DNA from: Streptacidiphilus sp. ASG 303
GTDB lineage: Bacteria; Actinomycetota; Actinomycetes; Streptomycetales; Streptomycetaceae
Assembly (NCBI RefSeq): GCF_020991365.1
Contig: NZ_JAJLRA010000004.1
Span: 360,020 to 424,019 of the forward strand
Direction: 5' to 3'
DNA length: 64,000 nucleotides
Made by a program: the position numbers and the translations under genes. Positions 25,708-35,126 of the stretch are shown here, piece after piece; positions within the stretch are counted from its first letter, which is position 1, and each line of letters starts with the position of its first letter. The notes under the pieces are model-generated. The model was not told the DNA's origin and did no database searches. It saw only the letters and a program-made list of their open reading frames with translations.

Positions 25708-27576
25708 GTGCCGGAGGCGGCGGACCGTACGGGCCGGGGGACGACCCGGCAGGCGGACGGCGAGCGGGAGGCGGAGAGCAGGAGGACGGACGGGCGCGGC
25801 CCGGCCGGACACGGGCGCGGCGGGCGCACGGGGCAGGACCGGCGGGCCGACGCGGCCCGGACCCGTGCCGCCGGGCCGCGCGGCGCCGGGCCGTCCCCCT
25901 CCGACGCGTCCCCCTCCGACGCGCCCGCCTCCGACGCAAGGCCCTCCGGGCCCCGCTCCTCCGGGCCCGAGCCCTCGGGGCCCGAGCCCTCGGGGCCCGC
26001 CCCCGCCGGACTGCCGCACCCCTCCGAGGCGCCCCCCACCCAGGGCCTGCTCGGCCCGGTCGGCGACCCCGCCCCCGCCGGGGACGACTGGCGCACCCTC
26101 GGCTACACCCCGCCGTCCGGCATCCCCGTGCCCTCGCTGCAGATCGGCGCCCCCGGCGCCGCCCCCTGGCCGGACCGCATGCGCACCCTGCTGCGCACCC
26201 CCATGTCGGAGCGCCCCCTCTTCGAGCGCACCCAGCAGGAGGACAAGCCGGAGGGCTCCGGCCCGAACGTGCCCCGCGTCCTCGACCTCGCCCTGCGCAT
26301 CGGCGAGCTGCTGCTCGCCAGCGGCGAGAGCGCCGAGGACGTCGAGGCCGCGATGCTCGGCGTCACCCACGCCTACGGCCTGGACCGGTGCGAGCCCCAG
26401 GTCACGTTCATCATGATCTCCATCTCCTACCAGCCGTCGCTGGTGGACGCCCCCGTCACCGCCGACCGCACGGTCCGCCGCCGCGCCTCCGACTACACGC
26501 GGCTCGCCGCCGTGTACCGCCTGGTCGCCGACATCACCGCCGAGCGCGCCGGGGTCAACGACGCCTACCGCCGGCTCGCCGAGATCCGCCGCAACCGCCA
26601 CCCCTACCCCGGCTGGCTGCTCTCCCTGTGCGCGGGCGGGCTGGCCGGCGCGGCCTCCCTCCTCGTCGGCGGCCAGCTCGACGCCCGGGCGTGGCTGGTC
26701 TTCGCCACCGCGTTCACCGCGGCCGTCCTCGGCGACCGGCTGGCGTGGCTGGTCGCCGGACGCGGCCTGCCGGAGTTCTACCAGTTCGTCCTGGCGGCCA
26801 TGCCCGCCGCCGGCACCGGCGTGATCCTCGCCCTCGCCGGTCCGGGCACCGGCCTGCGCGGATCGGTGGTGATCACCGGTGGCCTCTTCGCGCTGATCCC
26901 CGGCCGGGCCCTGGTCTCCGCCGTGCAGGACGGCCTCACCGGCTTCTACATCACCGCCGCGGCCCGGCTGCTGGAGGTCCTGTACCTGGTCGCGGGCATC
27001 ATCACCGGCGTCCTGCTGGTCCTGTACGTCGGGGTCCGCTTCGGCGCCGAGCTGCGGCCGGAGCAGAGCCTGCTCTCCCACAGCTACCCCCTGCTGCAGC
27101 TCGCCGCGGCGATGCTGCTCACCCTCGCCTTCGCCGTCATGCTGCAGAGCCACCGCCGCACGCTGCTCCTGGTGACCCTCAACGGAGGCGTCGGCTGGGC
27201 CGTGTACGGCGCGCTCACCGTCGACGCGGACGTCTCCCCGGTGGTCGCGACCGGCGTCGCGGCCGGCATCGTCGGCCTCTTCGGCCAGCTGGCCTCCCGC
27301 TACCGCTACGCCTCCGCACTGCCGTACGTCACCGCCGCGCTGGGCCCGCTGCTGCCCGGTTCCGCCATGTACCTCGGCATGCTCTCCGTCGCGCAGGGCG
27401 ACGCCACCGAGGGCCTGGTCGCGGTCAGCCGCGCCGCCGCCCTCGCGCTGGCGCTCGCGGTCGGGGTGAACCTCGGGGGCGAGGTCGCCCGCCTGTTCAT
27501 GCGGATGCCGGCCGGCGTCGGCGCGGGCGTGGGCGCCGCGCAGCGGCCGGCCGCCAAGCGCACCCGGGGCTTCTGA
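25708..27576 (+). CDS. Threonine/serine exporter, ThrE family
   Basis: 622-aa membrane exporter of the ThrE family (both halves, cytoplasmic/N-domain plus C-terminal helices). After a disordered Pro/Ser/Gly-rich extension (1-185, with SGPEPSGPEPSGP repeats) comes the family core from PNVPRVLDLALRIGE, with about ten hydrophobic helices and a helix ending at LGEVARL-like residues. In Corynebacterium ThrE exports L-threonine and L-serine by proton antiport. GTG at 25708 has GAGGAG 7 nt upstream; GTG at 25657 is an alternative, adding 17 residues. The next gene starts 8 nt after the stop. Confidence 0.87.
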   Translation: MPEAADRTGRGTTRQADGEREAESRRTDGRGPAGHGRGGRTGQDRRADAARTRAAGPRGAGPSPSDASPSDAPASDARPSGPRSSGPEPSGPEPSGPAPAGLPHPSEAPPTQGLLGPVGDPAPAGDDWRTLGYTPPSGIPVPSLQIGAPGAAPWPDRMRTLLRTPMSERPLFERTQQEDKPEGSGPNVPRVLDLALRIGELLLASGESAEDVEAAMLGVTHAYGLDRCEPQVTFIMISISYQPSLVDAPVTADRTVRRRASDYTRLAAVYRLVADITAERAGVNDAYRRLAEIRRNRHPYPGWLLSLCAGGLAGAASLLVGGQLDARAWLVFATAFTAAVLGDRLAWLVAGRGLPEFYQFVLAAMPAAGTGVILALAGPGTGLRGSVVITGGLFALIPGRALVSAVQDGLTGFYITAAARLLEVLYLVAGIITGVLLVLYVGVRFGAELRPEQSLLSHSYPLLQLAAAMLLTLAFAVMLQSHRRTLLLVTLNGGVGWAVYGALTVDADVSPVVATGVAAGIVGLFGQLASRYRYASALPYVTAALGPLLPGSAMYLGMLSVAQGDATEGLVAVSRAAALALALAVGVNLGGEVARLFMRMPAGVGAGVGAAQRPAAKRTRGF

Positions 27577-27584
27577 GGCCGCCG

Positions 27585-28655
27585 GTGCACTGGAGCGGCC
27601 TGGTGGACGCCTACCGCCACCACATCCTGGAGCAGGGCAAGGAGCCGCTGTTCCTGCTGCTGGTGGGGTTCATCGGGTCGTTCCTGTTCATCCGGTTCAG
27701 CGTGCGCATGATCCGGCGCGGGGTGCGCTGGTGGCCGGGGAACGTCACGCCGGGCGGGCTCCACATCCACCACGTCGTCTTCGGCCTCGGGTTCCTCCTC
27801 GCGGGCGGCTTCGGGGTGTTCACCACCGGCGGGGCGCGGCTGGGCCTGTTCGGGCTGCTCTTCGGCATCGGCTGCGGGCTGGTGCTCGACGAGTTCGCGC
27901 TGCTCCTGCACCTGGAGGACGTGTACTGGAGCGAGCAGGGCCGCAAGTCGGTGGACGCCGTGATCATCGGGATCCTCGTCACCGGCCTGCTGCTCACCGG
28001 GTACGTCCCGCTGGGCGTCGTGCCCGGCGAGTCCACCCGGTGGGGCCTGGTCGCGGGCCTCTCCGTGAACGCCCTGCTGTCCGTGGTCACCCTGGTCAAG
28101 GGCAAGGTGTGGACCGGGCTGCTCGGCATCCTCGTCCCCGGTCTGTCCCTGGTCGGCGCCGTCCGGCTGGCCCGCCCCGCCAGCCCGTGGGCGCGGTGGC
28201 GCTACCGGACCCGGCCGCGCCGCGCGGCCCGCGCCGAGCGCCGGGAGCGGCGGCTCCACCGGCGGGCCGACCTGGCCCGCACCCGGCTCTTCGACCTGAT
28301 CGCCGGGGCCCCCGACAAGGTCGCGCCGCACCACACCGCCACCCGGCGGGTCGCCGAGCGGATGGCCGCCCGGATGACGGCCCACCTGGACGCCCACGAG
28401 GCGCGCCGGCTGGCTCTGCTCGCCGCCCGCCGGTCCGACCGCGGACCCGCCGGCCGCGTGCCCGCCGGCCGTGTCCCGGCGGGCCGGGACGCGCCCGCGC
28501 CCTCCCGGTCCGCGCCCCTCCCGCCCGGCCGTACCGCCGACGGCCGGCCGCCGGCGCCGCCCGCCGCCCGCCGGGACCTGTCCGCCGCCCGCCGCCGCAC
28601 CGTCGCCGCGGGCCGGACCCGCACCCTGCGGCGGGGCCCCCGCACCCCCCGCTGA
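27585..28655 (+). CDS. Conserved integral membrane protein
   Basis: 356-aa protein of unknown function. About six hydrophobic helices fill residues 15-195; a conserved-looking HIHH motif (GGLHIHHVVFGLG, near 60) and an acidic LDEFALLLHLED follow, which could bind a metal in the membrane. The C-terminal 150 residues are Arg/Ala-rich and cytoplasmic by the positive-inside rule. Start GTG lies 8 nt after the ThrE-type gene with TGAGGC in between, so the two are probably translated as one operon. Confidence 0.75.
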   Translation: MHWSGLVDAYRHHILEQGKEPLFLLLVGFIGSFLFIRFSVRMIRRGVRWWPGNVTPGGLHIHHVVFGLGFLLAGGFGVFTTGGARLGLFGLLFGIGCGLVLDEFALLLHLEDVYWSEQGRKSVDAVIIGILVTGLLLTGYVPLGVVPGESTRWGLVAGLSVNALLSVVTLVKGKVWTGLLGILVPGLSLVGAVRLARPASPWARWRYRTRPRRAARAERRERRLHRRADLARTRLFDLIAGAPDKVAPHHTATRRVAERMAARMTAHLDAHEARRLALLAARRSDRGPAGRVPAGRVPAGRDAPAPSRSAPLPPGRTADGRPPAPPAARRDLSAARRRTVAAGRTRTLRRGPRTPR

Positions 28656-28875
28656 CCCGCTCCGGTCCCGGCCCGGCCCGGCCCCGGCCCTTCGAATCCC
28701 GCGGTTCCCGGCCCCGGGCCCGGGACCGGCCGGTCCCCGCCCGCGCGCCCCCGCCGTCCGCACCCCTCCGCCGCCCGGCACCGGTCGTTCCCCGTCCCGG
28801 AACGGTCGCCCGTGAACAGCTTCGGGCCCGGATGCGTAGGACTCCGCACAGGACCGCCCGTCCCGGGGAGGAACC

Positions 28876-29244
28876 ATGCAGACCACCATCGGTGCACGAA
28901 CCGAGCCGGGCGGCCGCCGCCCCCGTCCGGGCGAGGCCCGCCGCGCGGCGACGCGGGTCATCGAGGCCTGGGCCGCCGACCACTGCCTCGCCGCCACCGG
29001 CGAGGAGCTGGAGGAGCTGGCCCAGGAGGTCGTCAAGGCCGTCCGGCGCGCCGTGACCCCCCGCGTGGTGCCCCCGGCGCACGGCGGACTGACCTCCAAG
29101 CCGGGCGCGGACGCCGATGCGGCCCGCCGCATCGCCGCCCGCCTGGAGGCCGAGCTCGCCCCCGCGGGGCGCAGGCCCGAGCCCCGCGACGCCGCCCCCC
29201 GGCCGACCCGCCGCCCGCTGCACCAGCCCCACCCCCGCCGCTGA
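28876..29244 (+). CDS. Hypothetical protein
   Basis: 122-aa basic, Pro/Arg-rich protein. A central helix (EELEELAQEVVKAVRRAV, about 43-60) is the only well-ordered-looking part. GGGGAGG sits 5 nt before the ATG and TAGGAC near 28836 may be the -10. I do not recognise it. Confidence 0.6.
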   Translation: MQTTIGARTEPGGRRPRPGEARRAATRVIEAWAADHCLAATGEELEELAQEVVKAVRRAVTPRVVPPAHGGLTSKPGADADAARRIAARLEAELAPAGRRPEPRDAAPRPTRRPLHQPHPRR

Positions 29245-29303
29245 GGCCGCCCCGCCTCCGCCCCGGCGGCGGTGCGGCGGTGCGGCCGCGCCCGGACAGC
29301 AGT

Positions 29304-29346
29304 GAGGGCCGGGACCGCGAGAGGCTCTCCGCGGGTCTCGGCCCTC
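29304..29346. terminator. Convergent terminator
   Basis: Imperfect 16-17-bp stem (GAGGGCC at 29304 to GGCCCTC at 29346) between the 122-aa gene and ppa, which converge here. Confidence 0.65.
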
Positions 29347-29360
29347 CTTCCGTCCGTGCC

Positions 29361-29855
29361 TCAGTGGGCGTGGCCGGACTCCTTCAGGCGCTTGACCGAG
29401 TTCTCGATCTCGGCCTCGGCCTCGACCCGGCCGACCCAGTGGGCGCCCTCGACCGACTTGCCCGGCTCCAGGTCCTTGTAGACCTCGAAGAAGTGCTGGA
29501 TCTCCAGGCGGTCGAACTCCGACACGTGGTGGATGTCGCGCAGGTGCTCCCAGCGCGGGTCCGACGCCGGGACGCAGAGCAGCTTGTCGTCGCCGCCGGC
29601 CTCGTCCGTCATGTGGAACATGCCGATGGCGCGGCACTTGATCAGGCAGCCGGGGAAGGTCGGCTCCTCCAGGATCACCAGTGCGTCCAGCGGGTCCCCG
29701 TCCTCGCCGAGGGTGCCCTCGACGAAGCCGTAGTCGGCCGGGTAGCGGGTCGAGGTGAAGAGCATCCGGTCGAGGCGGAGACGGCCCGTCTCATGGTCCA
29801 CCTCGTACTTGTTCCGCGAGCCCTTCGGGATCTCGATGGTGACGTCGAACTCCAA
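29361..29855 (-). CDS. ppa: Inorganic pyrophosphatase
   Basis: Soluble family I pyrophosphatase (PPi to 2 Pi), which pulls DNA, RNA and protein synthesis forward. 164 aa, with the signature DGDPLDA and the metal-binding ADYGFVE region intact. Start decided here: the frame also offers a TTG at 29867, but that TTG overlaps the ribosome site GGAGG, while the TTG at 29855 lies 5 nt after it and gives [16 protein letters not shown], the usual Streptomyces N-terminus. A TTG start on such a key gene may lower its translation. It diverges from dacB over 76 bases. Confidence 0.95.
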   Translation of the reverse strand: MEFDVTIEIPKGSRNKYEVDHETGRLRLDRMLFTSTRYPADYGFVEGTLGEDGDPLDALVILEEPTFPGCLIKCRAIGMFHMTDEAGGDDKLLCVPASDPRWEHLRDIHHVSEFDRLEIQHFFEVYKDLEPGKSVEGAHWVGRVEAEAEIENSVKRLKESGHAH

Positions 29856-29931
29856 CGGGTCCTCCAAGATTCGGCACTGTCAGAATCAAGTGTCTCCTAC
29901 GGTACGGAGTGCTCGGGAAAGGGGCCGCCGG

Positions 29932-31620
29932 GTGGACGGGGCGGGGCAGTGGGCGGGTCGGGCGAAGGACGCCGCGCGGGCGGCGGGGAAGGCCGCGCGG
30001 GCGGCGGGGCGCGCGGCGGGCAGGGCGGCCGGCAGGGCGGCGCGTGCGGCCCTGGAGGCCGGGCGGGCCGCCGGACGGGCGGGAGGCCCGGCCCTGCGCC
30101 CGGCCCTGCGCGCCGCCGGGAGCGCCGCCGGGCGCACGGCCCGGGTGTGCGCCGGCCGGCTGACGGCCGCCACCCCGGCCCGCACCGCGGCGGTCGCCGG
30201 GGTGCTGGGCCTCGCCCTCGCGCTGGCCTCCGCCGTCGCCGCAGGCCCCTGGGAGGGCGGCCGCCGCACCGCCGAACGGGCCGCCGACGCCCCGCGCCCC
30301 GCCGTCACGCGCCCCGCCGTCGCGGGTCCCGCCGCGCCGCGGGCCGCGGCGCCCCGGCGCCGCCCCGCCGTCCCGGTCCTCCTCGCCGCCGGGACCGCAC
30401 CCGCCGGCGGTCCGGCCCCGGTCCCGACCGCGGCGGGCCTGCGCGCCGCGCTGGCCGGCCCCGTCGCCGACCCCGCCCTGGGCACCCTCACCACGGCGGT
30501 CGCCGACGCCGCGACCGGCCGGCTGCTCTACGGTTCGGGCGACACCGTGCCCGCCACCCCCGCCTCCACCACCAAGCTCGGCACCTCGGTGGCCGCCCTC
30601 GCCCTGCTCGGCCCGGACCACCGGATCACCACCCGGGCCGTGCGCGGCGCCGCCCCCGGCGAGGTGGTGCTGGTCGGCGGCGGCGACCCCACCCTCACCG
30701 TGCTGCCCCGCCCGGCGGGCGCCGACCCGCGGACCGCCCCCGCCTCGCTGCGGGACCTCGCCGACCGCACCGCCGCCGCCCTGAAGGCGTCCGGCACCTC
30801 CTCCGTGCGCCTCGGCTACGACACCTCCGCGTACTCCGGGCCCGTCCGCCACCCGTACCACGACGGCTTCAACATCGCCCCGATCACGGCCCTCACCGTC
30901 GACGAGGGCCGCATGGACCCGCACACCTCCGGTCCCGCCGCCCGCTGGGGCGACCCCGCCGGCCAGGCCGCGCAGGCCTTCGCCGAGCTGCTGGGACGCC
31001 ACGGCGTCACCGTCTCCGCCGTCCGTCCCGCCACCGCGCCCGCGCACGCCGCGGAGCTGGCCCGCGTGCAGTCGCCCGTCCTCGCCCGGCTGGTCGAGCG
31101 GCTGCTCACCGACTCGGACAACGACCTCGCCGAGGCCGTCGCCCGCCAGGCCGCGGTGGCCGCCGGCCGGCCGGTGAGCTTCGAGGGCGCCGCGCGCGCC
31201 GTCCGCGAGACGCTCACCCGCCTGGGCGTGCCGCTCGGCGGAACGATCCTGCACGACGGCAGCGGCCTCAGCCGCGACAACGCCATCCCGCCGCGGGTCC
31301 TCACCTCCCTGCTCGCCCTCGCCGCCTCCCCCCGCCACCCCGAGCTGCGGCCCGTCCTCACCGGGCTCCCCGTCGCCGCCTTCACCGGCACCCTCGGCGC
31401 CCGCTACTCCGCCGCCGCCGGATCGGCCGCCGCGGCCGGACTGGTCCGCGCCAAGACCGGCACCCTCAACGGCGTCAACACCCTCGCCGGGCTGGTCGTC
31501 GACCGTGACGGGCGGCTGCTCTCCTTCGCGCTCATGGCCCGGGGCGGCGCCGACGCGCCCTCGGTCCGCGCGGCCCTGGACCGGATCGCGGTACGGGTCG
31601 CCGCATGCGGCTGCCGGTAG
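29932..31620 (+). CDS. dacB: D-alanyl-D-alanine carboxypeptidase, PBP4 type
   Basis: Penicillin-binding protein of class C (DacB/PBP4), trimming D-Ala from peptidoglycan or cutting cross-links outside the membrane. 562 aa. The Ala/Arg-rich first 85 residues are followed by one hydrophobic segment (about 87-105) as membrane anchor or signal. Catalytic motifs: SxxK as STTK at 212-215, SxN as SDN at 395-397, and KTG at 508-510, with the large insertion typical of PBP4 between the first two. GTG start after GGAAAGG; the frame is open upstream across ppa but meaningless there. TACGGT near 29899 may be the -10. Confidence 0.92.
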   Translation: MDGAGQWAGRAKDAARAAGKAARAAGRAAGRAAGRAARAALEAGRAAGRAGGPALRPALRAAGSAAGRTARVCAGRLTAATPARTAAVAGVLGLALALASAVAAGPWEGGRRTAERAADAPRPAVTRPAVAGPAAPRAAAPRRRPAVPVLLAAGTAPAGGPAPVPTAAGLRAALAGPVADPALGTLTTAVADAATGRLLYGSGDTVPATPASTTKLGTSVAALALLGPDHRITTRAVRGAAPGEVVLVGGGDPTLTVLPRPAGADPRTAPASLRDLADRTAAALKASGTSSVRLGYDTSAYSGPVRHPYHDGFNIAPITALTVDEGRMDPHTSGPAARWGDPAGQAAQAFAELLGRHGVTVSAVRPATAPAHAAELARVQSPVLARLVERLLTDSDNDLAEAVARQAAVAAGRPVSFEGAARAVRETLTRLGVPLGGTILHDGSGLSRDNAIPPRVLTSLLALAASPRHPELRPVLTGLPVAAFTGTLGARYSAAAGSAAAAGLVRAKTGTLNGVNTLAGLVVDRDGRLLSFALMARGGADAPSVRAALDRIAVRVAACGCR

Positions 31621-31646
31621 CGGTCGGCAGCACGTACGGTGAAGAC

Positions 31647-32816
31647 ATGACGAGCGCGAGTGCTGACATGGTCGACTGGAACCTCGCAGTCGCGACGGCG
31701 ACCCGGCTGGTGCGCCCCGGGCCGGAGATCACCCGCGAGGAGGCCCGCGAGGTGGTGGCGGAGCTGCGCCGCCACGCCCGGGACTCCGAGCAGCACGTCA
31801 GGTCGTTCACCGGCCTCTCCTCGCCCGGCGGCGGGACGCCGGTCCTCGTCGTCGACCGGCCCGGCTGGGTCCGGGCGAACGTCGCCGGGTTCCGCACCGT
31901 CGTCCAGCCGCTGGTCGCCAAGCTCCAGGCCCGCCGGCAGAACGTCCCCGGCGCGGCCCTCATCGGCGGCGTCGGCGAGAAGGTCACCGGGGTGGAGGTC
32001 GGCGCCCTGCTGGCCTTCCTCTCCTCGAAGGTGCTCGGCCAGTACGAGACCTTCGCCCCCGCGGAGGCGCCCGACAGCCCCGCCCCGCTCTTCGGGGGAC
32101 CCGGCGAGCGGCCCGCCGGGGGCGCCGCCGCGGGCCGGCTGCTGCTGGTGGCCCCCAACATCGTCCACGTGGAGCGGGAGCTCGACGTGGACCCGCACGA
32201 CTTCCGGCTCTGGGTCTGCCTGCACGAGGAGACCCACCGGACCCAGTTCTCGGCCGTCCCCTGGCTGCGCGACCACGTCGAGTCGGAGATCCAGGCGTTC
32301 CTCGCCGAGACCGACATCGACCCCGCCACCCTGCTGGAGCGCCTCGTCGAGGCGGCCCGCGGGCTCGCCGGCGGCCTCCCCGTCCCCGGCCTGGGCGGCG
32401 ACCGGCGCCCGCAGGAGGGGCCCGCCGGGCCCGGCGGCCTCCTCGAGGCCGTCCAGACCCCCGCCCAGCGCGAGATCCTCTCCCGGCTCACCGCCGTGAT
32501 GTCGCTGCTGGAGGGCCACGCCGACGTCGTGATGGACGGCGTCGGCCCCGACGTCGTCCCCTCGGTCGCCGAGATCCGGGAGAAGTTCCAGCAGCGCCGC
32601 GACCGGGGCGCCGGACGGCTCGACGTGCTGCTGCGCCGCCTGCTCGGCCTCGACGCCAAGCTGCGGCAGTACCAGGACGGCGCCGCCTTCGTCCGGGCCG
32701 TCGTCGACCGGGTGGGCATGGACGGCTTCAACCGCGTCTGGACGTCCCCCAACACCCTGCCGACCCGCGACGAGATCCACGACCCGGCCTCCTGGGTCGC
32801 CCGCATGCACGGCTGA
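31647..32816 (+). CDS. Zinc-dependent metalloprotease-like protein (DUF2342)
   Basis: 389-aa soluble protein of the DUF2342 family, often labelled coenzyme-F420-associated, found next to dacB and tilS in actinobacteria. It carries a zincin motif HEETH at 193-197, so a metalloprotease is likely, though no substrate is known. ATG at 31647 preferred over the upstream ATG at 31605 (which overlaps dacB) because TACGGT (31635-31640) ends 6 nt before it and because the family begins with the MVDWNLAVATATRLV block right after. Leaderless transcription is predicted. Confidence 0.88.
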   Translation: MTSASADMVDWNLAVATATRLVRPGPEITREEAREVVAELRRHARDSEQHVRSFTGLSSPGGGTPVLVVDRPGWVRANVAGFRTVVQPLVAKLQARRQNVPGAALIGGVGEKVTGVEVGALLAFLSSKVLGQYETFAPAEAPDSPAPLFGGPGERPAGGAAAGRLLLVAPNIVHVERELDVDPHDFRLWVCLHEETHRTQFSAVPWLRDHVESEIQAFLAETDIDPATLLERLVEAARGLAGGLPVPGLGGDRRPQEGPAGPGGLLEAVQTPAQREILSRLTAVMSLLEGHADVVMDGVGPDVVPSVAEIREKFQQRRDRGAGRLDVLLRRLLGLDAKLRQYQDGAAFVRAVVDRVGMDGFNRVWTSPNTLPTRDEIHDPASWVARMHG

Positions 32817-33308
32817 CCCCCGCGCAGGGCCCGCCCCGCAGCACTCCTGACGGCCCGTCGGGAGTCCGCCGCCTGCTGCCCGATGCCCGCCGCCCGCCCG
32901 CCGCCCGCGGGGACCGCACGGCGCGGGCGCCCGGCGGGGCAGCGCGGTGCCCCGGGCGGAGCGGCCGTCCGGCGCCTCGCCGGGCGCGCCCTGCCCGGAC
33001 GTGACGGGAAGGGACCGCAGGGGCCCGCCCGGGTGAACGGTTCTGCCCGGCGGACCGTTTCTCCATTCACCCGTCCGTGGGACCGTTGTCGTACCGGTGG
33101 CGCGGGCGCCCCGGCGGGCGCTGCACTTCTGCGACGATCTGTGTCAGGCGGGGCATACCCGGCACCACCCCCCGACGCCCCGACGCCCCCGCGCCGGCGT
33201 ACCGGGAGCGCCGTGGCCCGGCCCGCCGCAGCCGCCCGTGGAACGGCACGCCCCTCCGGCCCCGCCGGCCCGGGCGCGGCCCGACCCGTCCCGAAGGAGG
33301 AGCCCGCC
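32817..33308. other. Intergenic region with hairpins upstream of tilS
   Basis: 492 bases without a convincing gene. A near-perfect 11-bp stem (32843-32865) ends the metalloprotease transcript. An AT-richer part (33031-33150) contains the inverted GGGTGAA...TTCACCC pair (33031-33072) and probably the tilS promoter. Confidence 0.5.
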
Positions 33309-34415
33309 GTGGGTCCGCACCCCGCCGTCGCAGCGATACGCCTGGCAGTCCGCCGCACCCTCGCCGACCTCGCCCGCCACGCGGTGCCCGGCGGCGCCTT
33401 CGCCGCCCCGCCCCCCACCCCGCCGCGCCAGGTCTCCGCCGACCCCACCCGGCTGCCCCGGGCCCAGGCCCCCGCCGGCGCCCCCCTCGTCCTCGTCGCC
33501 TGCAGCGGCGGCGCCGACTCCATGGCCCTCGCCGTCGCCACCGCCTTCGAGGCCCCCAAGCTCGGCCTGCGCGCCGGCGCCGTCACCGTCGACCACGGCC
33601 TCCAGCCCGGCTCCGCCGACCGCGCCCGGGACCTCGCCGACCGGCTGCGCGCCCTCGGCCTGGACCCCGTCGAGACCGCCGCCGTGAGCGTCGGCCGCCA
33701 CGGAGGCCCCGAGAACGCCGCCCGCACCGCCCGCTACGCCGCCCTGGACGAGGCCGCCGCCCGCCACGGCGCGGTCGCCGTGCTGCTGGGCCACACCCGC
33801 GACGACCAGGCGGAGACCGTGCTGCTCGGCCTCGCCCGCGGCTCCGGCGCGCGCTCCCTCGCCGGCATGCCCGCCGCGACCGGCCGCTACCGCCGCCCGC
33901 TGCTGGAGGTCGACCGCTCCGCCACCCGCCAGGCCTGCGCCGCCCAGGGCGTCCCCGTCTGGGACGACCCCCACAACACCGACCCCGCCTTCACCCGCTC
34001 CCGCGTGCGCCACGAGGTGCTGCCGGTCCTGGAGAAGCACCTCGGCGGCGGCGTCGTCCAGGCCCTCGCCCGCACCGCCCGCCTCTTCCGCGACGACGCC
34101 GACGCCCTCGACGCCTGGGCCGACCTGGCGGAGCGCGAGGTCCGGGAGGCGGGCACCGCCGACGGCGGCCCCGACGGGGGCCTCGACACCGGCCGGCTCG
34201 CCGCCCTGCCGCCCGCCGTGCGGCGCCGGGTGCTGCGCCGCGCGGCCGTCCGGGCGGGCAGCCCGCCCGGTGACCTCTTCGCCCGGCACGTGGAGGCGGT
34301 CGAGCAGCTGGTCACCGGATGGCGGGGCCAGGGCCCGCTCCACCTGCCCGGGGGCGTCGAGGTGCGCCGCAGGTGTGGCAGTCTGTTCTTCCGGACGCAG
34401 ACCCCGAACGCTTGA
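33309..34415 (+). CDS. tilS: tRNA(Ile)-lysidine synthetase
   Basis: Modifies C34 of tRNA-Ile(CAU) to lysidine with Lys and ATP, so that it reads AUA. 368 aa. The PP-loop SGGADS (about residues 64-69) and the [13 protein letters not shown] motif are intact; a short C-terminal domain follows, as in other actinobacteria. GTG start has GGAGGAG 7 nt upstream. The hpt gene begins 14 nt after the stop, so they share an operon. Confidence 0.93.
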   Translation: MGPHPAVAAIRLAVRRTLADLARHAVPGGAFAAPPPTPPRQVSADPTRLPRAQAPAGAPLVLVACSGGADSMALAVATAFEAPKLGLRAGAVTVDHGLQPGSADRARDLADRLRALGLDPVETAAVSVGRHGGPENAARTARYAALDEAAARHGAVAVLLGHTRDDQAETVLLGLARGSGARSLAGMPAATGRYRRPLLEVDRSATRQACAAQGVPVWDDPHNTDPAFTRSRVRHEVLPVLEKHLGGGVVQALARTARLFRDDADALDAWADLAEREVREAGTADGGPDGGLDTGRLAALPPAVRRRVLRRAAVRAGSPPGDLFARHVEAVEQLVTGWRGQGPLHLPGGVEVRRRCGSLFFRTQTPNA

Positions 34416-34429
34416 GGAAGTACCGCGCG

Positions 34430-34984
34430 GTGGACGACAAGGACATGGGCACCGATCTCGCCAAGGTGCTGATCACCAAGGACGAGATCGACGCCAAGCT
34501 CGCCGAGCTTGCCGGCCGGATCGACCAGGACTACGCGGGCCGGGACCTGCTGATCGTGGGCGTCCTCAAGGGTGCCGTGATGGTGATGGCCGACCTGGCC
34601 CGCGCCCTGCACACGCCCGTCACCATGGACTGGATGGCGGTGTCGTCGTACGGCATGGGCACCAAGTCCTCCGGCGTGGTGCGGATCCTCAAGGACCTCG
34701 ACACCGACATCGCCGGCCGCGACGTCCTCATCGTCGAGGACATCATCGACTCCGGCCTCACCCTCTCCTGGCTGATCGGCAACCTGGGCTCGCGCGGCCC
34801 GGCCTCCCTGGAGGTCTGCACCCTGCTGCGCAAGCCCGACGCCGCCAAGGTGGAGATCGACGTCAAGTACGTCGGCTTCGACATCCCCAACGAGTTCGTG
34901 GTCGGCTACGGCCTGGACTACGCGGAGAAGTACCGCAACCTGCCGTTCGTCGGCACCCTCGCGCCGCACGTGTACGGCGGCTGA
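34430..34984 (+). CDS. hpt: Hypoxanthine phosphoribosyltransferase
   Basis: Purine salvage enzyme making IMP/GMP from hypoxanthine or guanine and PRPP. 184 aa with the PRPP motif [14 protein letters not shown] and the [17 protein letters not shown] region. Start GTG (VDDKDMGTD) chosen because GAGGAAG lies 9 nt upstream, overlapping the tilS stop; the frame is open further up into tilS. The tilS-hpt-ftsH order is widely conserved, and HPRT is reported to help FtsH in Bacillus. Confidence 0.94.
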   Translation: MDDKDMGTDLAKVLITKDEIDAKLAELAGRIDQDYAGRDLLIVGVLKGAVMVMADLARALHTPVTMDWMAVSSYGMGTKSSGVVRILKDLDTDIAGRDVLIVEDIIDSGLTLSWLIGNLGSRGPASLEVCTLLRKPDAAKVEIDVKYVGFDIPNEFVVGYGLDYAEKYRNLPFVGTLAPHVYGG

Positions 34985-35126
34985 GGGGCGGGGATCCGCA
35001 CGAGCGGGGAGCGGCGCGGGAACAGAGCGCCGTTCCCCGCCGTTTGAACTTCCAGCGGTCGGCATTCGTCCCCGAGGTGGGCGGCTGCGGTACCGTCCAA
35101 TAAACCGCTCTTCGTACCGGGGGGCG

